A DNA stretch of 64,000 bases from Ulota crispa (Eukaryota > Streptophyta > Bryopsida > Orthotrichales > Orthotrichaceae), in the NCBI GenBank assembly GCA_963920765.1, contig OY987243.1, positions 26,221,419 through 26,285,418 on the forward strand, written 5' to 3'. Made by a program: the position numbers and the translations under genes. Below are positions 11,172 to 23,776 of the stretch, one piece after another. Numbering within the stretch: position 1 is the stretch's first letter; every line of letters starts with the position of its first letter. The notes beneath the pieces are model-generated. The model was not told the DNA's origin. It saw only the letters and a program-made list of their open reading frames with translations, and did not search any database.

Positions 11172-11812
11172 CCCCTAAGTGCCCAAGCGACCAAATTTGG
11201 GTCTTTACAAAACTTTGAAGATGAATAAAACCTTATCAAATCATTATTTTCAATATTTTTTTCAATATAAGTTTGTTTTGAAGTCTACTTACAGCATCAA
11301 AAATCTGATTTTGAAAATGAAAGTTGATGAATTTTCTACTCTAGATTTTGTACAAGGGTGTCCACTGCAATCTTGAGTCTTCTAGTGTTGGAAGATCTTG
11401 AAAATGAGCCTCAAATACACTAAAGCTTGGAGAAAAATCCACAATAGAAGTCCACTTTAAAAGAAACGTAGGAGTAAATTTTTAAAATTATAAACTGATT
11501 GGAGATAAATATGTAATGACCTTAAATCACATATTTTTTTGGTGACCAACTTTTTAGATTTGACATGTGAAATGAGGATTATAAGATTTTGTCACTTTTG
11601 CAATTTTAACACCCCTCATGTTCAAACGTTATCATCTTTCAAATTATGAGTGATATTGTTGTGTTTTCTTTTGCCATGTAATCTCTAACATGTCTAGTTA
11701 AAATTTGTATAGTTACAATTGAAAAAAACTTGATGAAATTTATGAAAAGGTTGATTATTGTTCAGTTTCGTGAAAGTCCAAGAAGCTCAGATAGGGCTTG
11801 GGCATTTAGGGG
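11172..11812 (+). mobile_element. TTAA-flanked element, class C (641 bp)
   Basis: TTAA lies at 11168-11171 and 11813-11816. The ends are CCCCTAAGTGCCCAAGC and GCTTGGGCATTTAGGGG, inverted with one mismatch. The interior matches, in opposite orientation, the 642-bp element at 23135-23776, and also 51270-51915 and 63776 onward. No ORF of note. Confidence 0.8.
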
Positions 11813-12029
11813 TTAAATAGTTGGATATGGGTCTCTCTACCTTAAGATAGGAGGCTCGAATTTCGACCAGGTTCTAATTGCGATCATTGTTTAGGAATGC
11901 ATAATATGTTTTTTTGAATATCTATGATTGCCATTGATGAGTTAGGTAAGCTTAGATGGTCGATTTATGGACCGTTCAAGAGGAAGAGCAGAGAAAAACA
12001 AAATTATTTCAAATCCATGCCCAATTCCA

Positions 12030-12460
12030 CAAGACCCCGTTCGCACAGGCAAGCAAGGCAACTCCGAAGAGACCCTTTTCGCACGAGCAATTCAGAGGAG
12101 ACGCTTTTCACACTGACCATCCCAAACATGACCTTTTCAAACGGACAACCGCGAAGAGACCCTTTCACACGATAAATTATGAGGAATCCTTTTCATACAT
12201 GCACTGGCGAAAAGCTCCTTTTCACACGAGCAATTGTTACGGGAACCTTTATCACACAAGATAAAACTCTTTTCACACGAGCAATTATAAGGAAACCCCC
12301 TTTTGACACTGGCAAATGTGAGGAAGCCCTTTTCACACAGGTATTAGTAAAAAACCCCTTTTCACACGGGCAATGGCGAAAAGACCCTTTTCACACGACC
12401 AGTTGCGAAGAGACCCTTTTCACACGGGCGACCTCGAGGAAACCCTCGTTCACACGTACG
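12030..12460. repeat. Minisatellite of about 15 units of 28-30 bp upstream of LCB1
   Basis: Each unit is a variant of CCCTTTTCACACGAGCAA plus about 11 less conserved bases rich in GAGGAAA. Roughly 15 units run from the first TTCGCACAGG near 12046 to CGTTCACACGTACG near 12450. Unit length varies by one to a few bases, and two units are shortened. Long open frames cross it only because stop codons are rare in the repeat; there is no sign that it is translated. It ends about 400 bp before the LCB1 start codon, so it is promoter or 5' UTR sequence. Confidence 0.85.
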
Positions 12461-12527
12461 TCCTCTAGCAAGAGTTGTTGTCAAAGAGCTGCAGTCGCGA
12501 TAGAAGTGCAAGCAGAACACATACGGA

Positions 12528-12590
12528 CAGACAAAGAGAGACTCCCAGAGAGACAGAGACAAAGAGAGACAAAGAGAGAGAGAGAGACGC
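12528..12590. repeat. GA-rich microsatellite in LCB1 5' region
   Basis: Imperfect AGAGACA/GAGA repeats. Such GA tracts are common in plant 5' UTRs. A four-codon upstream frame (ATG GCG GAC GAG TAA) starts at 12594. Confidence 0.7.
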
Positions 12591-12639
12591 TCCATGGCGG
12601 ACGAGTAAGGTAACGTAGTAGGTGGAACACTAAGCTTAG

Positions 12640-12682
12640 GACGCCGCCATTGCCATTGCCATTGCCAATGCCGATGCCGATG
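12640..12682. repeat. GCCATT/GCCGAT hexanucleotide repeat
   Basis: About seven imperfect units of GCCATT then GCCGAT lie 180-220 bp before the LCB1 start codon, probably in its 5' UTR. Confidence 0.75.
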
Positions 12683-12859
12683 CCGCGCCTGCCAATCCCT
12701 TACACACCGATCATCTGACCTACTCCGACATCCTCCGCGATTTGACAACCGAACGAGCTGCTGCTGCGTCTTCATCATTCGACATTTTACTTAAACTTCC
12801 TTTTGTTTGCATTCCATCGTTTTCTTGTCGAAGAGAGTCAAAGCGGAGCTGCTGCTGCT

Positions 12860-15800
12860 ATGGCGACAAGCATGCTGCTAGAGTTTAAGGACACCGTGGT
12901 GGCGCTACTCCCCGACGTGCCTCTCACGGATGCCGTCATCTTCGGCGTCCACATTCACGGTACACATACAATCTCTCTTCTCGCGTGTGTAGTTGTAGTA
13001 ACTTAGCTACTACTTTCCTCTGTTTAGGTTTGCTTTGTCTCTTCACATTTCCCTTCCAGTTCCGATCTTGTTATCTCGAATCATCGCTTCTTTTTTTAGA
13101 ATTTTAGTTTTTAGGAAGGAGTAGTAGTTAGTAGTCGTAAGAGCGTGTATTTGTTTGTGTTCGTGAAAGGAGTAGTAGTATCCTTGCTAATTGATCGAAG
13201 TGATATATTTTTAGAATTAAAGCGGAGTGAGGGAGTGAGTGAGTGAGTGAGTGAGTGAGTGAGTGAGTGAGCAAGGGTTTCGTTTCGGTTATTTGCAAAG
13301 AAAAGAAATGGATATTATCACGTTTGGTTATTGGATGGCAGGTCATCTGTTACTGGAAACTGTGCTTGTTGTGGTGATTGTGTACCTGCTTCTGCAACAC
13401 AGTTATACTCCGGAGAATCGCGCTCTCACTGAGATTGTGAGTTAATTTTTTCTTTTTTTTCTTTAGTCTTTTTTTCTTTCTTTGCTTTTTTTCAAAAGCC
13501 GGACTTTATTGGCGAGGTTTCGCAAAGCATGAAGGTTGGCTTGGTGAACCAGGGTTTAAGGATAATGCGCAATGTGTTGAGAAGAAGAAGAGAAGAGAAA
13601 ATTTATATGATTTTAAGTGATTCTAGAACAGGTCTTTGAGTCTTTTGTAAGGGAAAAATTGGCAAGCAGTTGGCAGCGTGCCTTTTTTTATAGAGCTCAA
13701 TTCGAAATCTTTGATATAAAAATTATATTTAAAAAACAATGGAAATGACTCAAAAGCTATTGAGAGAATTTTACTTTTAAATGCTGAAATAACAAGATGA
13801 AGAAGAACAAGAAAAACTGATTCTTGAAACGGTCATTGAAGAGATTTTGGACCTTTCAAGCTAAGGCATAGATTGACGGTATGGATTTAACAAAGTTGTC
13901 TAGATTTTTTATTGAATAGTTCTTAAACTACGTGAGTTTTGAGTTGATGTATCTACGGAGGCATGTGTGGTTTAGGGTTTCATACCTTTTTGCGAGGAAG
14001 CAGAAAAGCCTTTCATTTGTTGGAATGAAGTTAACTTATGGTAACGCAATTAAAACCTAAAGCCTTTTTTTTGAAATTGAGTTAGCTAGAGCTTCATCGC
14101 TAGTAATAGTTGCAAAATTAACCTAACGTCTATGGGATTTGAGGTAGGTAGAGATTCATTACTAATAATAGGTGTATAACTAACTTAGAATTTATGGAAT
14201 TTGACTTAGCTAGAGCTACATTACTAATAATAGGTGCACAAAACACCGAGTAGTCGCTAAATATTCTAGTAAGCCCTACTGAGTAGAGAGACATCTAGTT
14301 TACATAGTATACAATGATGTAGCTCGATCGGTGAAGTGGATGCGTTTGGGTATTTCATTAGTTTAGGAATATATCTATGGTTGGGTGGCGAGCTACAATC
14401 TCGTGTCTTTTCACTTCTTCACGATTTTCCCTGGCACAGAAAATCCAAATATATTGCTATCTAGCATGACCGTGTAACTAAAGGTCTAATATGACTTCAA
14501 TTCCTCTTTATTTGAGGAATTCTGGGTATGGAATTCTTAAGAAACTTTTGCATATGAACGTATGGACGGCTGTGCAGGAAGTCGACCAATTATGTGAAGA
14601 ATGGACCCCTGAACCTCTGCATCCACCGATTACAAATGACATGGAAACGAACACTCCAGTTCTGGAAAGGTACATGGGCAGACCTGATGTAAAATTAGCT
14701 TCGATTTTCAAGAATTTTATTCTGGATTGAGGATTTTTGCTCTTAGCCTGTTTTTTTCTACCCTTTCCTTTTAAGGACTGGTAGAAGCCTGTTTCGAGTG
14801 CTCCAAGTACTATCACCTCCTTTTAGGGTTTGTGAGTATCTTTCCTGGAATGATTTGTTCACTTCCCTTCTCTTTTCATATGTGTGAGATAGCGAAGGCA
14901 TGTTTTTACCTTTTCCTATTTGTTCTAGCATTTAATTTCGCTGTTATCTTTATCTTACAGTGCAGCTGGTCCGCACACAGTAATTGATGGCAAGGATATC
15001 ATTAACATATCTACAGCTGATTACTTGGGACTGATTGGGAATCCCAAAGTGAAGGTAGTGCACTGTCAACCCGATGCAGCCCATTGAACTGTAGAGTGTT
15101 ATTCAGGGTCCTATTGTTTGTACTGGACCTTTTTATGAGACAAATTTTTATTTTAGCGGGCTCTTTTGTGGATATGTATTCAACTGGAGGGAAATTTTTT
15201 TACTGATTTTGTGGATTTTTTGTACAGGAAGCTTGTAATGCTGCAGTAGAGAAGTATGGAGTTGGAGCTTGTGGTCCACGTGGGTTCTACGGCACAATGG
15301 GTAAATAGCAAGTGTCCTGCCTCGATACAGTGTTCTGGTCCAACGTCAATTGAAATCATCTCATTTTTCTGACTAAAGTATTACTTTACTTAGTTTCTCT
15401 CTCGTTTTGTGGTTTTAATAACATGATATTACCCTGACTGGTATATGTATTGGACCAGTCACCTTTTTTTCGTATACATACACAAAGTAAACTCACCATG
15501 TCTGAAGCTGACAGATGTGCACTTGGAATTCGAGAAGAAAATTGCCGATTTCATGGGCACCCAGGATTCAATTCTGTATTCATATGGCTTGGCCACCACT
15601 ACAAGTGTGATCCCTGCCTTTTGCAAAGCGGGAGACCTCATTATAGCGTAAGATTAAACTTCGTCGATGAAATTTTGTTCCATGGGCGCCCCTTTTCGTG
15701 TATGTACGGAATTATGGCTTGATTCTTTTATTAATGAGCGTACTTCTTTGATCCTCTCTTTCCTGCATGTGAAAATTCTCAGCAATCATTGATTCTTGTG

Positions 15801-17633
15801 CTCTCTTTGTTTTTTAGCAAACGTAATTTATTCGTAGGGTAGATCTGCTGGCTTGCAACCTTCGAGTTTCTTGTTTTCGCATGATGCTTCCCTTTCATGC
15901 GTAAGTTCAATTGCGACATACTCCTGAGTTTGTGCCTTGTGTATCAGAGATGATGGAGCAAACTGGAGTTTGCAAAACGGGTTGTACTTATCACGAAGTA
16001 AACTCAAGTTTTTCAAGCACAATGACATGCAAGATCTGAAAGCTCTTTTGGAGGAAGTGAGAAAGGAAGACAAACGCAAAAAGAAGCCCCTGAATAGGCG
16101 CTTCATTGTAGTTGAAGCTATTTACCAAGTATGTCCTTTTTTGTTCAGTATAATGCTTCTAAATTACACATTTTGGGTTTTCATATAAAAACTTCTTCCA
16201 CAGGTCGCATTTTTTCTTGTCACACATGCTTGTATATCAATTAAAATACGAGGATCGTTGTGGACAGAATTCAGGTCAGATGGTGCCCCTGGATGAGTTG
16301 GTACGACTCAAAGAGGAATACAAGTTCAGAATTCTAGTTGACGAAAGTAATTCCCTCGGTGTGCTGGGAACGACCGGGCGGGGGGTTTCGGAGCATTATA
16401 ATATCCCGGTACATACTTTTGACTCAACTGGAATTTGCACTGCATGTAGAAAGTAAAGTACTGTGATTTCACTGCTGTTGTACTATTATTTCATTCTCAT
16501 AGAATAACTTTCATGTAGGTGGAGAAGCTGGACATCATCACTGCTGTAATGGGCCATGCTCTGGCATCTGAAGGAGGAATTTGTACTGGCAGTGCAGAGG
16601 TTGTCAGTCATCAGGTTTGTATGACATCCGGGAAAAGAGAAACACGCTGAATTTACTGTTTATGTTTCTGTCCCCGTCCTTATCGGCAGTTACTTTACAC
16701 CAGCAAGAAAACAGAAAATTCATTGAAATTTGTACTTCATTATAATACATTACTTTTGTGTTTTTTAAAGAATTACCGATGGTGGTAGCATTTTTTTTGG
16801 AGTAGTTGAATACTCTTAGTAATGTAACATTCATTGGATACGTGTATGCAGCGTCTTTCAGGATCAGGGTACTGTTTCTCAGCAGCGTTACCTCCATTCT
16901 TAGCCAGTGCCGGAATCGCCGCTGTGGAGATTTTGGAGGGGAATCCTCAGTTGCTCTCTCGACTACACAGAAATATTTCTCTTGTGCGCTCAAGTACGTG
17001 AACGAGTAGCTGTATTGCAAATCTCCAATAAAACTCATTTTCACAAATTTTTCTGTTATACTGCAGGATAGTTGTCGAATTTGAAAGGAACGTTTTTTCT
17101 TGCTTGTTGGTGGATTAATGCTTTAATTAATATGTTTACAATTATGCCCCGTTGGATTGAACAGAACTCGCAACAATCCCTGGCATTCGAGTTGGAGGCG
17201 ATGACCTGTCCCCCACCATTTTTTTGCATTTGCAGAAGTCTACTTCATTTTCTGAAGACTCCTCCATTCTGCAGCAAATTGTCAATCTGGTAAGAAAATA
17301 ACTCTGAACCCTTTCATTCTTACCTGGGGTTAGAAATTTACAAGACTTTGACACCTTGAATGACTGGATTCTTGACATGACTGAGCTTGTTTTCTCACTT
17401 ACTAGGAATTGTCTTTCCTTCTTCAATTGTAAAACTGACGTACGACGTGATGTTTGTGTCCGGAGCAGATGTTGTACGAGGGTGTGCTTGTGTGCTTAAT
17501 CAAGCGTTCCCCTTTGGACAACTGCAAGTTACCTGCAGCAATTAAGGTTTGTGTTACTGCAGGCCATTCAGAAGGTGACCTCCTTTTCGTTACGTCAAAA
17601 TTGAGGAATGTCATAGATAAAGTTCTCAGCTGA
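12860..17633 (+). CDS. LCB1: Serine palmitoyltransferase subunit 1 (LCB1), complete, 12 exons
   Basis: Encodes the regulatory subunit of the ER enzyme that condenses serine with palmitoyl-CoA, the first step of sphingolipid synthesis. Exons: 12860-12959, 13342-13436, 14578-14669, 14961-15054, 15228-15300, 15515-15647, 15948-16128, 16268-16408, 16519-16614, 16852-16993, 17165-17289, 17469-17633. They sum to 1437 bases, 478 residues, against about 480 in other plants. Residues 34-54 form the membrane anchor ([16 protein letters not shown]). The alpha-oxoamine synthase fold follows: [14 protein letters not shown] (Cys142, equivalent to the Cys mutated in human HSAN1), [13 protein letters not shown] (about 278-290) and [10 protein letters not shown] (314-323). 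As in all LCB1 proteins the PLP-binding Lys is absent; that residue belongs to the partner LCB2, not in this window. All twelve junctions are GT-AG and keep phase. The ATG at 12860 is the first in frame that gives the usual N-terminus. Confidence 0.95.
13224..13271. repeat. (GTGA)n microsatellite in LCB1 intron 1
   Basis: About eleven tandem GTGA units, 70 bp before exon 2. Confidence 0.85.
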
Positions 17634-18354
17634 TATGAGAAGAAAGAGTTTCATTTTTATTTCATATTTTTTTAAAAGTAGAGAACCTAGGGAAGATTGA
17701 TTGATACACTGGTAGATAAAACAAATCTATTGTCACCTCCAGGAGGTCGTAGTTAATATTTATGACAGAATGTACATTTGACAATCGATGGTAGAAGGAT
17801 ACATATATATCACGAGGCTAACTTCACTATTTCAGTTCCCACCAGTAGTGAGTGTTACTAGTGTGCCTTGGGGGAGCACATGGTTTTGTACCCTTGACGG
17901 AATGTTGACATGTATTGTAGATGTTAAATAGAAATGGTTCTAGAAATCCCTTCACTTTTTGATAAGCGAGTGACTTTTTTGTTTTGACTGGAGTTTACCA
18001 CATTGCAAGTTTTTTCCTTTCTTCATCTCTACATGAGCTGATTGATTGAGAGCCTTGCACAACAACACTAGGCACATAGTTGAGTAATAGAATCTTTCAG
18101 TAAGCATTTGAATTCTTACATTGTCCACATTACGGATGCCTCCATTCTTAGGGGTTAAGTAGCTAATGTAAATGTAGGCTTCAACGTCTTACTATCACCG
18201 TGTGTCCTTATGAGGCATTCACTTTAATAACATCAAATTTGTGGTTCATGTTTAAGTACTTGAATCTAAAACCATTCAAGAATATCAATCCTACGAATCC
18301 TGTTAATGTTCATCTTAAACTAATGGTTGAGATTGGAGGATACATTGAAGCTCA
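17634..18354. other. LCB1 3' flank
   Basis: Presumed 3' UTR and spacer. No second gene was found. A lone TTAGGGGTTAA at about 18148-18158 looks like a right end of the TTAA-flanked family, without a visible partner. Confidence 0.5.
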
Positions 18355-18358
18355 TTAA

Positions 18359-19253
18359 CCCCTAATGGCCCAAGCCTTTTTTTCTGTGAAAGGCACTAAA
18401 AACTACCTCTTTTGGGGGAATGAGTACAAAAGTAAGGATTTTTTTTTTTGAAATTCAACCATAGGATCTTGCCCTAGACTATGGGGATACTTGTGGGGAA
18501 AAAATCAGCTCATTCTAGATGTAAAAGAGTAAGATATTGACATTTAAAGTGAAAAATAAGTTTTTTTCCTAGTTGCCCAAAAATTTTAGAAGCCTTTGAT
18601 CGCTCCTATATCAAAAAAATTGCTCTATGCAAAGTTGAGGATTTTTTTTTATGTAGAAGACCAAGTTATATGTGTGGGAGAATTTTTTAGATCAATTGGA
18701 GGTGTGCATCATACTTTGTAAAATCTTGTAATGCCGTAAGGTCATGAAATTTGCAAGGCAAAATTAGAGGCTTTATTAAAAACTCAAATCACATTGATTA
18801 AAACAATGAAAACCAAGGGTTCTTAGCCTATTACAACTTAAGAAAAAAAGAGTCAAAAATCAAATACACAAACCGCTCAAAAAATTAAAGCACCAAATTT
18901 TACAAGGGGCAAAAGGAATGGAGGTTTGTGAATCCCCCAAGATGGGCACCTTCCACTCCACTCCCCTTTGCCCAAGTGTCCACACCTTGTGCCCACAAGG
19001 GCTGACCCTCCTTGGAGTCAACACTCACTTACAAAGGAGGGGCCCCGCCCAAAGTGCCCCTTCTTGCCTAGTTTCAAAAAATTCTTGATAGTTTTTCACA
19101 AATATTGAAATGAAGAAAAAATTAGATGCTCGTGTAGGTCTTGGAATTCCCCACTTTCAATTAAACTTTCAAAAAATCACACAAACTAGTTTAGCTATAG
19201 GTACATGCCTGAATTCCATTTGTCCCTTGAGGGGACAGTTGGGCCTTTAGGGG
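18359..19253 (+). mobile_element. TTAA-flanked element, class B (895 bp)
   Basis: TTAA lies at 18355-18358 and 19254-19257. The left end is CCCCTAATGGCCCAAGCC and the right end GTTGGGCCTTTAGGGG. The left half matches the left half of 42701-43620 (CCATAGGATCTTG, CTAGACTA). The interior from 18940 to 19070 is a GC-rich segment not noticed in the other class B copies. Confidence 0.8.
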
Positions 19254-19596
19254 TTAAATACCCAAGTGAAATTGGAGCAATGTTAAAGTGGTTCTTCTTG
19301 ATTTGGTGGTTCTCCTCTTGGTGTGAAAAAATTGTGTACGTGTATAGTTGAATTGGAATGAGGATTTTTAGGACCAAAGGTGTGTTTCTGACATAAAGTA
19401 AATTAAAAAACTCTTAGATTAAAAATTACTACACAAAATAGTGCACTTAGGTTGCCTTAACAATTAGGTTGTTATATCTTGGAAAGTTACTTCATGACTT
19501 GTTCCTTGGCCACTTGAAAGCGCATGCAACATGGTTTACAGCCTAAACAACATTAGTTTGTTTTTCTATAACATTGTTGTTGCCAAGTCCTTATTG

Positions 19597-20701
19597 TCCT
19601 TAATTCCAAGCCTACTCGTGAGTGTCTCACTGCTACTAGTCACGCTGATTTTTTCTCGTTACTTGTTCCATTGCTAACTTGTCATGTTACAGCTATTCTC
19701 CCCATGCAGTGTTATTAGAACTTGTCACGTTGCAACATGATTTGTCCGCGGCAACCACAAATCGTCCCCCCTTCTGCCAGTCAATTTTATAGATTTTTAT
19801 TATCTTATTGATTTTATAGTTAATGCTTACTCCCAATCCTAATCAAGCATATCAAGAGTGAATCCCAAAAAATCAAAATCAAAATTTTGGTGAGTAGTTT
19901 TGTGTCAAAATCATGGTTTTACAAGAGAATTGATTGAAAAATATTGTGGTGATGAGTTTTTGAGATTTGATTGCATGGGTATGTAGGAAACATCCATATG
20001 CACATCTTCCATGCTAAAAAAATCCATTGAGAAACAAAAATTTTACTTTTCAAAGGATTCATTGTGATATGTGATGTGCTCAAGTTTTATAAAATAGATG
20101 TTTTTATTTTCTAGCTAGTTTTTCACCAAATAAACATAATATCATGTTCAAGAGTACAAACTTAGTCACAATAAATGAGTCAAGTAGCATTGTTTGATTA
20201 TCAAAGAACAAAACTTGAGCACATCACATATCACAATGAATCCTTTGAAAAGTAAAATTTTTGTTTCTCAATGGATTTTTTTAGCATGGAAGATGTGCAT
20301 ATGGATGTTTCCTACATACCCATGCAATCAAATCTCAAAAACTCATCACCACAATATTTTTCAATCAATTCTCTTGTAAAACCATGATTTTGACACAAAA
20401 CTACTCACCAAAATTTTGATTTTGATTTTTTGGGATTCACTCTTGATATGCTTGATTAGGATTGGGAGTAAGCATTAACTATAAAATCAATAAGATAATA
20501 AAAATCTATAAAATTGACTGGCAGAAGGGGGGACGATTTGTGGTTGCCGCGGACAAATCATGTTGCAACGTGACAAGTTCTAATAACACTGCATGGGGAG
20601 AATAGCTGTAACATGACAAGTTAGCAATGGAACAAGTAACGAGAAAAAATCAGCGTGACTAGTAGCAGTGAGACACTCACGAGTAGGCTTGGAATTAAGG
20701 A
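19597..20701. mobile_element. 492-bp inverted repeat with 121-bp spacer (young foldback element?)
   Basis: Left arm 19597-20088 and right arm 20210-20701 are reverse complements over 492 bases with no difference or gap noticed on reading. The spacer is 20089-20209. Outer ends begin TCCTTAATTCCAAGCC. The element is flanked by TATTG at 19592-19596 and 20702-20706, a possible 5-bp target duplication. There is no ORF of note and no resemblance to the other repeat families here. If transcribed it would make a long dsRNA hairpin. An assembly inversion artefact is the alternative, but the flanking direct repeat argues against it. Confidence 0.8.
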
Positions 20702-20706
20702 TATTG

Positions 20707-21540
20707 TTAAAACATGTTTATTGCACTAATTATTTATGAAAACTATTGCAGTATCTATGAATATCTACGTAGTGTAAAATGTGTAAAATGTTGAGAAATT
20801 AGAATAGGGCAACCGAAATGCAGTATCTAGTGTAGAGTTCGTTACATCATCTAAACGTAAAGGCAATTAAAAGGATGAACAATGCAGTTGCTAGAAACAT
20901 TCTTATACTTTGTAAATGAGTGCGTTCCTACACTAAATAGGCTCATTAGGTTGTCCCAAGCTATTTGTTTGACATTCACACTATATTGATTTTTTTTTTT
21001 ATTGCCACAACGTTGGTGTTTTTTGTACTAGAAATTGAGCAATCAGCAATCTTAAACAAAAAAGAATGCTACTCTGATAAACCCTCATGTGTCATCCACG
21101 TGTCAAAAACAACATTTTACTCAACCACGTAATAAAAGTATTGTGTCAAACTCTTGTACGTGGATGTAATCCGACATGTGGATTTTATATCCAGATAATT
21201 TGAGTGCAAGTGTACTATGTGTTGCAATTTTTTTTCACAAACACGTGTGATTTTTGTTTTTTTGAATGACTTGGCAGTTTCTATTGTTTCTATATCTACT
21301 AGTATGGAGGCACATGCTTTGCATGAATTGGACATGTATGGGTAATGTGACATTCAATTTTACAAAAAAGTAACATCTCACAAATCATTTGGTCTAGAGT
21401 CTAATCCTAATGTATTTTACAAAAAGTCAATATCTCACAATTGGTTTAGAATCTAGCCTTGATACACTATCACTTTGGTTCTTTTTGAAAATCAAAAGTA
21501 ATATATGTCCTCATTACAATGCTCTTGTTTTATACTTTGC
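20707..21540. other. Intergenic stretch
   Basis: AT-rich DNA without recognisable gene or repeat boundary. Confidence 0.45.
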
Positions 21541-21770
21541 TAGGGGGCGTTTGGTGCTTTGTTGTTTTTCTAACACATGGTTGGAGGGTGTTTGGTGTTC
21601 CATATTGGAGGCATACTTTATGTTTCAACTTCCACCAAAAAGTTTTAGAAGATATTGGAAAAGGACATGGTTGAGGGGTGCTTGGTGTTCTATATTTAGG
21701 GCATCCTTTATTGCTTCAACTTACACCCAAAAAGTGCTAGAAGCTTCTAAAAAAGGGCGCAGAGTCAATA
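21541..21770. repeat. Two-copy tandem duplication of about 92 bp
   Basis: The segment from ACATGGTTGGAGGGTGTTTGG (about 21575) through AGATATTGGAAAAGG recurs directly as ACATGGTTGAGGGGTGCTTGG (21666 on), with around 80 percent identity. An adjoining TAGGGGGCGTTTGGTGC at 21541 resembles plant hAT termini, but no partner end was found. Confidence 0.6.
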
Positions 21771-21845
21771 AGGGTTAGGGCTGTTAGGCTCCCACTTAGT
21801 AGTATAGATTATTATTTTCACCTTCTTGACCCACTCGAGTATGTA

Positions 21846-22066
21846 AAGTAAGGTAAGTATGCCCAATACCAATCATGTACCCAATGACATCACTGTGTAC
21901 ACAAGGTGATTGTTTTACAACTCAAATCTAGGTATGCTATAAATAACTAACTTTTTGTGTCTTGTGTCACAAAAATATGACATACCTAAATTGGAGTCCT
22001 AAAATGATCACCTTGTGTACATAGTGACACCATTAGGTACATGGTTAGTATTAGGTGTACCTACTT
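21846..22066. mobile_element. TA-flanked foldback MITE (221 bp)
   Basis: Flanked by TA at 21844-21845 and 22067-22068. Arms are inverted over about 70 bases: CATGTACCCAATG...CACTGTGTACACAAGGTGAT against its complement near 22010-22060, with scattered mismatches. The size and TA target fit Tc1/mariner-type MITEs. Confidence 0.65.
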
Positions 22067-22381
22067 TACATGCACATGTGAGTCATCCTTGAGCTTGTGA
22101 AGTTTTTAGCTTTATCGGTTGAAATCCAGCATTTTCCAGCTTCCACTGGATTTTCTCTAGCGTGCACCTATTTTTTCTTGTAAACTTCTAAATTTCTACT
22201 ATAATATACTATATTTAGATTTTTGGAGAAATCCCCGTTTTTTCTCAATTAGTTTTGAGTTTTGACTAGATTTTTTGCAACTTCAAGCTGACAATACACT
22301 AATTGCCGGTTCTCCATAAACATTGTTCTATTCCACTTCTTGCTTCAACATTGGTCTTGAAGGAAGTGGCATGCACATTAA

Positions 22382-23130
22382 CCCCTAAACGCCCAAGCCA
22401 TTTTCACAAAAATTAGGGTTTTAGGAGACCTACAACTTTGATGTATTTTATCTTAGTCAATTGGATGATCCCCAAAAAGTAACCATTGAAAATAGTGGAA
22501 CACCTACTTAGAAATCAACTTGCAACTTTTGGAAACAATTGACTGTAGGAGATGGGAGGTTACATTTGATCAAACAACATGTGATGGCAAAATCTCAAAT
22601 TTTGGTAAGTAGTTGCTATTTGATGATTTTTACAAAATTCTATAAGCCCATGTTTCAACTCAATTTTTGTAAGCAGCAAGATTAGATGTGAATGCACACA
22701 CTTGCAAATTATTGAAGATTGCACTTCTTTTTATGTCAAGTTTTAGGGCTTCAAACTGCTCTTGCACAAAAAACAATGATTGGTATAGTTGGTGACGGTT
22801 GCCACAATGAGGGTCTAGAACATGCTTGAACCCTTGCCAGCAAATTTCCCGCTACCACAAAGCATACACAAGGAAGCTTGCAAGGGATATTGACCGGTTG
22901 CAACTTGTAAAATGTTGCTTGCCACCACGTCCCGTATGGTGTTTCACCCAATCAAATCTTGAGGCACTTGTACAACATTTGGCTTGCCTTGCCATTACTC
23001 CATTAGCATGGACAACTTGAATACCTTCATAATTATAATTTATAGCAAGATCAAAAAATTAGCTTTAATGCTTCAAATAGGCCTTTGAAATCATGTGAGG
23101 ATACTTTTGGTTCTCTAAGGCGTTCAAGGG
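22382..23130. mobile_element. TTAA-flanked element (749 bp), sharing its right TTAA with the next element
   Basis: TTAA lies at 22378-22381 and 23131-23134. Ends are CCCCTAAACGCCCAAGCC and TAAGGCGTTCAAGGG, inverted with mismatches. The right TTAA is also the left TTAA of the class C element that follows. Its interior was not matched to another element. Confidence 0.65.
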
Positions 23131-23134
23131 TTAA

Positions 23135-23776
23135 CCCCTAAATGCCCAAGGCCTTTCTAAACTTCTTGGCATTTTCAAGAAAGTGAACAATCAACCAATC
23201 TTTTCACAAATCTCATCAAATTTTTTGAAATTGTAACCGTACAAATTTAAACTTGACATGTTAGAGATTACATGGAAAAAGAAAACACAACAATATCACT
23301 TATAGTTTGAAAGATGATAACGTTTGAACATGGGGGTGTTAAAACTGGAAAAGTGACTTGAAGTTTTCTAATCCTCATTTCACATGTCAAATCTAAAAAG
23401 TTGGTCATCACAAAAATATGAGGTTTAAGGTCATTACATGTTTAACCTCAACCAATTTATGGCTTTCAAAATCTACTCTTGTCTATTTTTTAAATGGATT
23501 TCTAATGCGGATTTTTCTCCAGCTCTAGTGTATTTGAGGCTCATTTTCAAGATTTTCCAACACTAGAAAACTCAAGATTGTAGTGGACACCCTTGTACAA
23601 AATCTTGAGTAGAAAAATCATGAACATTCATTTTCAAAATCGGATTTTTGATACTAAAAATAGACTTCAAAAAAACTTGTGTTCAAAAGAAAATACCAAA
23701 AATAGTAATTTGATAAGATTTTATTGTCTTTAAAGTTTTGCAAACACCCAAATTGGGTGCCTTGGGCATTTTGGGG
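23135..23776 (-). mobile_element. TTAA-flanked element, class C (642 bp)
   Basis: TTAA lies at 23131-23134 and 23777-23780. Ends are CCCCTAAATGCCCAAGGC and CCTTGGGCATTTTGGGG. The interior is the reverse complement of 11172-11812, with shared phrases such as GATGATAACGTTTGAACATG. The near-equal lengths (642 and 641) show a conserved unit. Confidence 0.8.

Noticed and set aside
12179..12613. Open frame of 144 codons with CTGEK- and HTR-like words, recalling zinc-finger linkers
   Set aside because: No Cys2His2 spacing. The words come from translating the 28-30 bp minisatellite.
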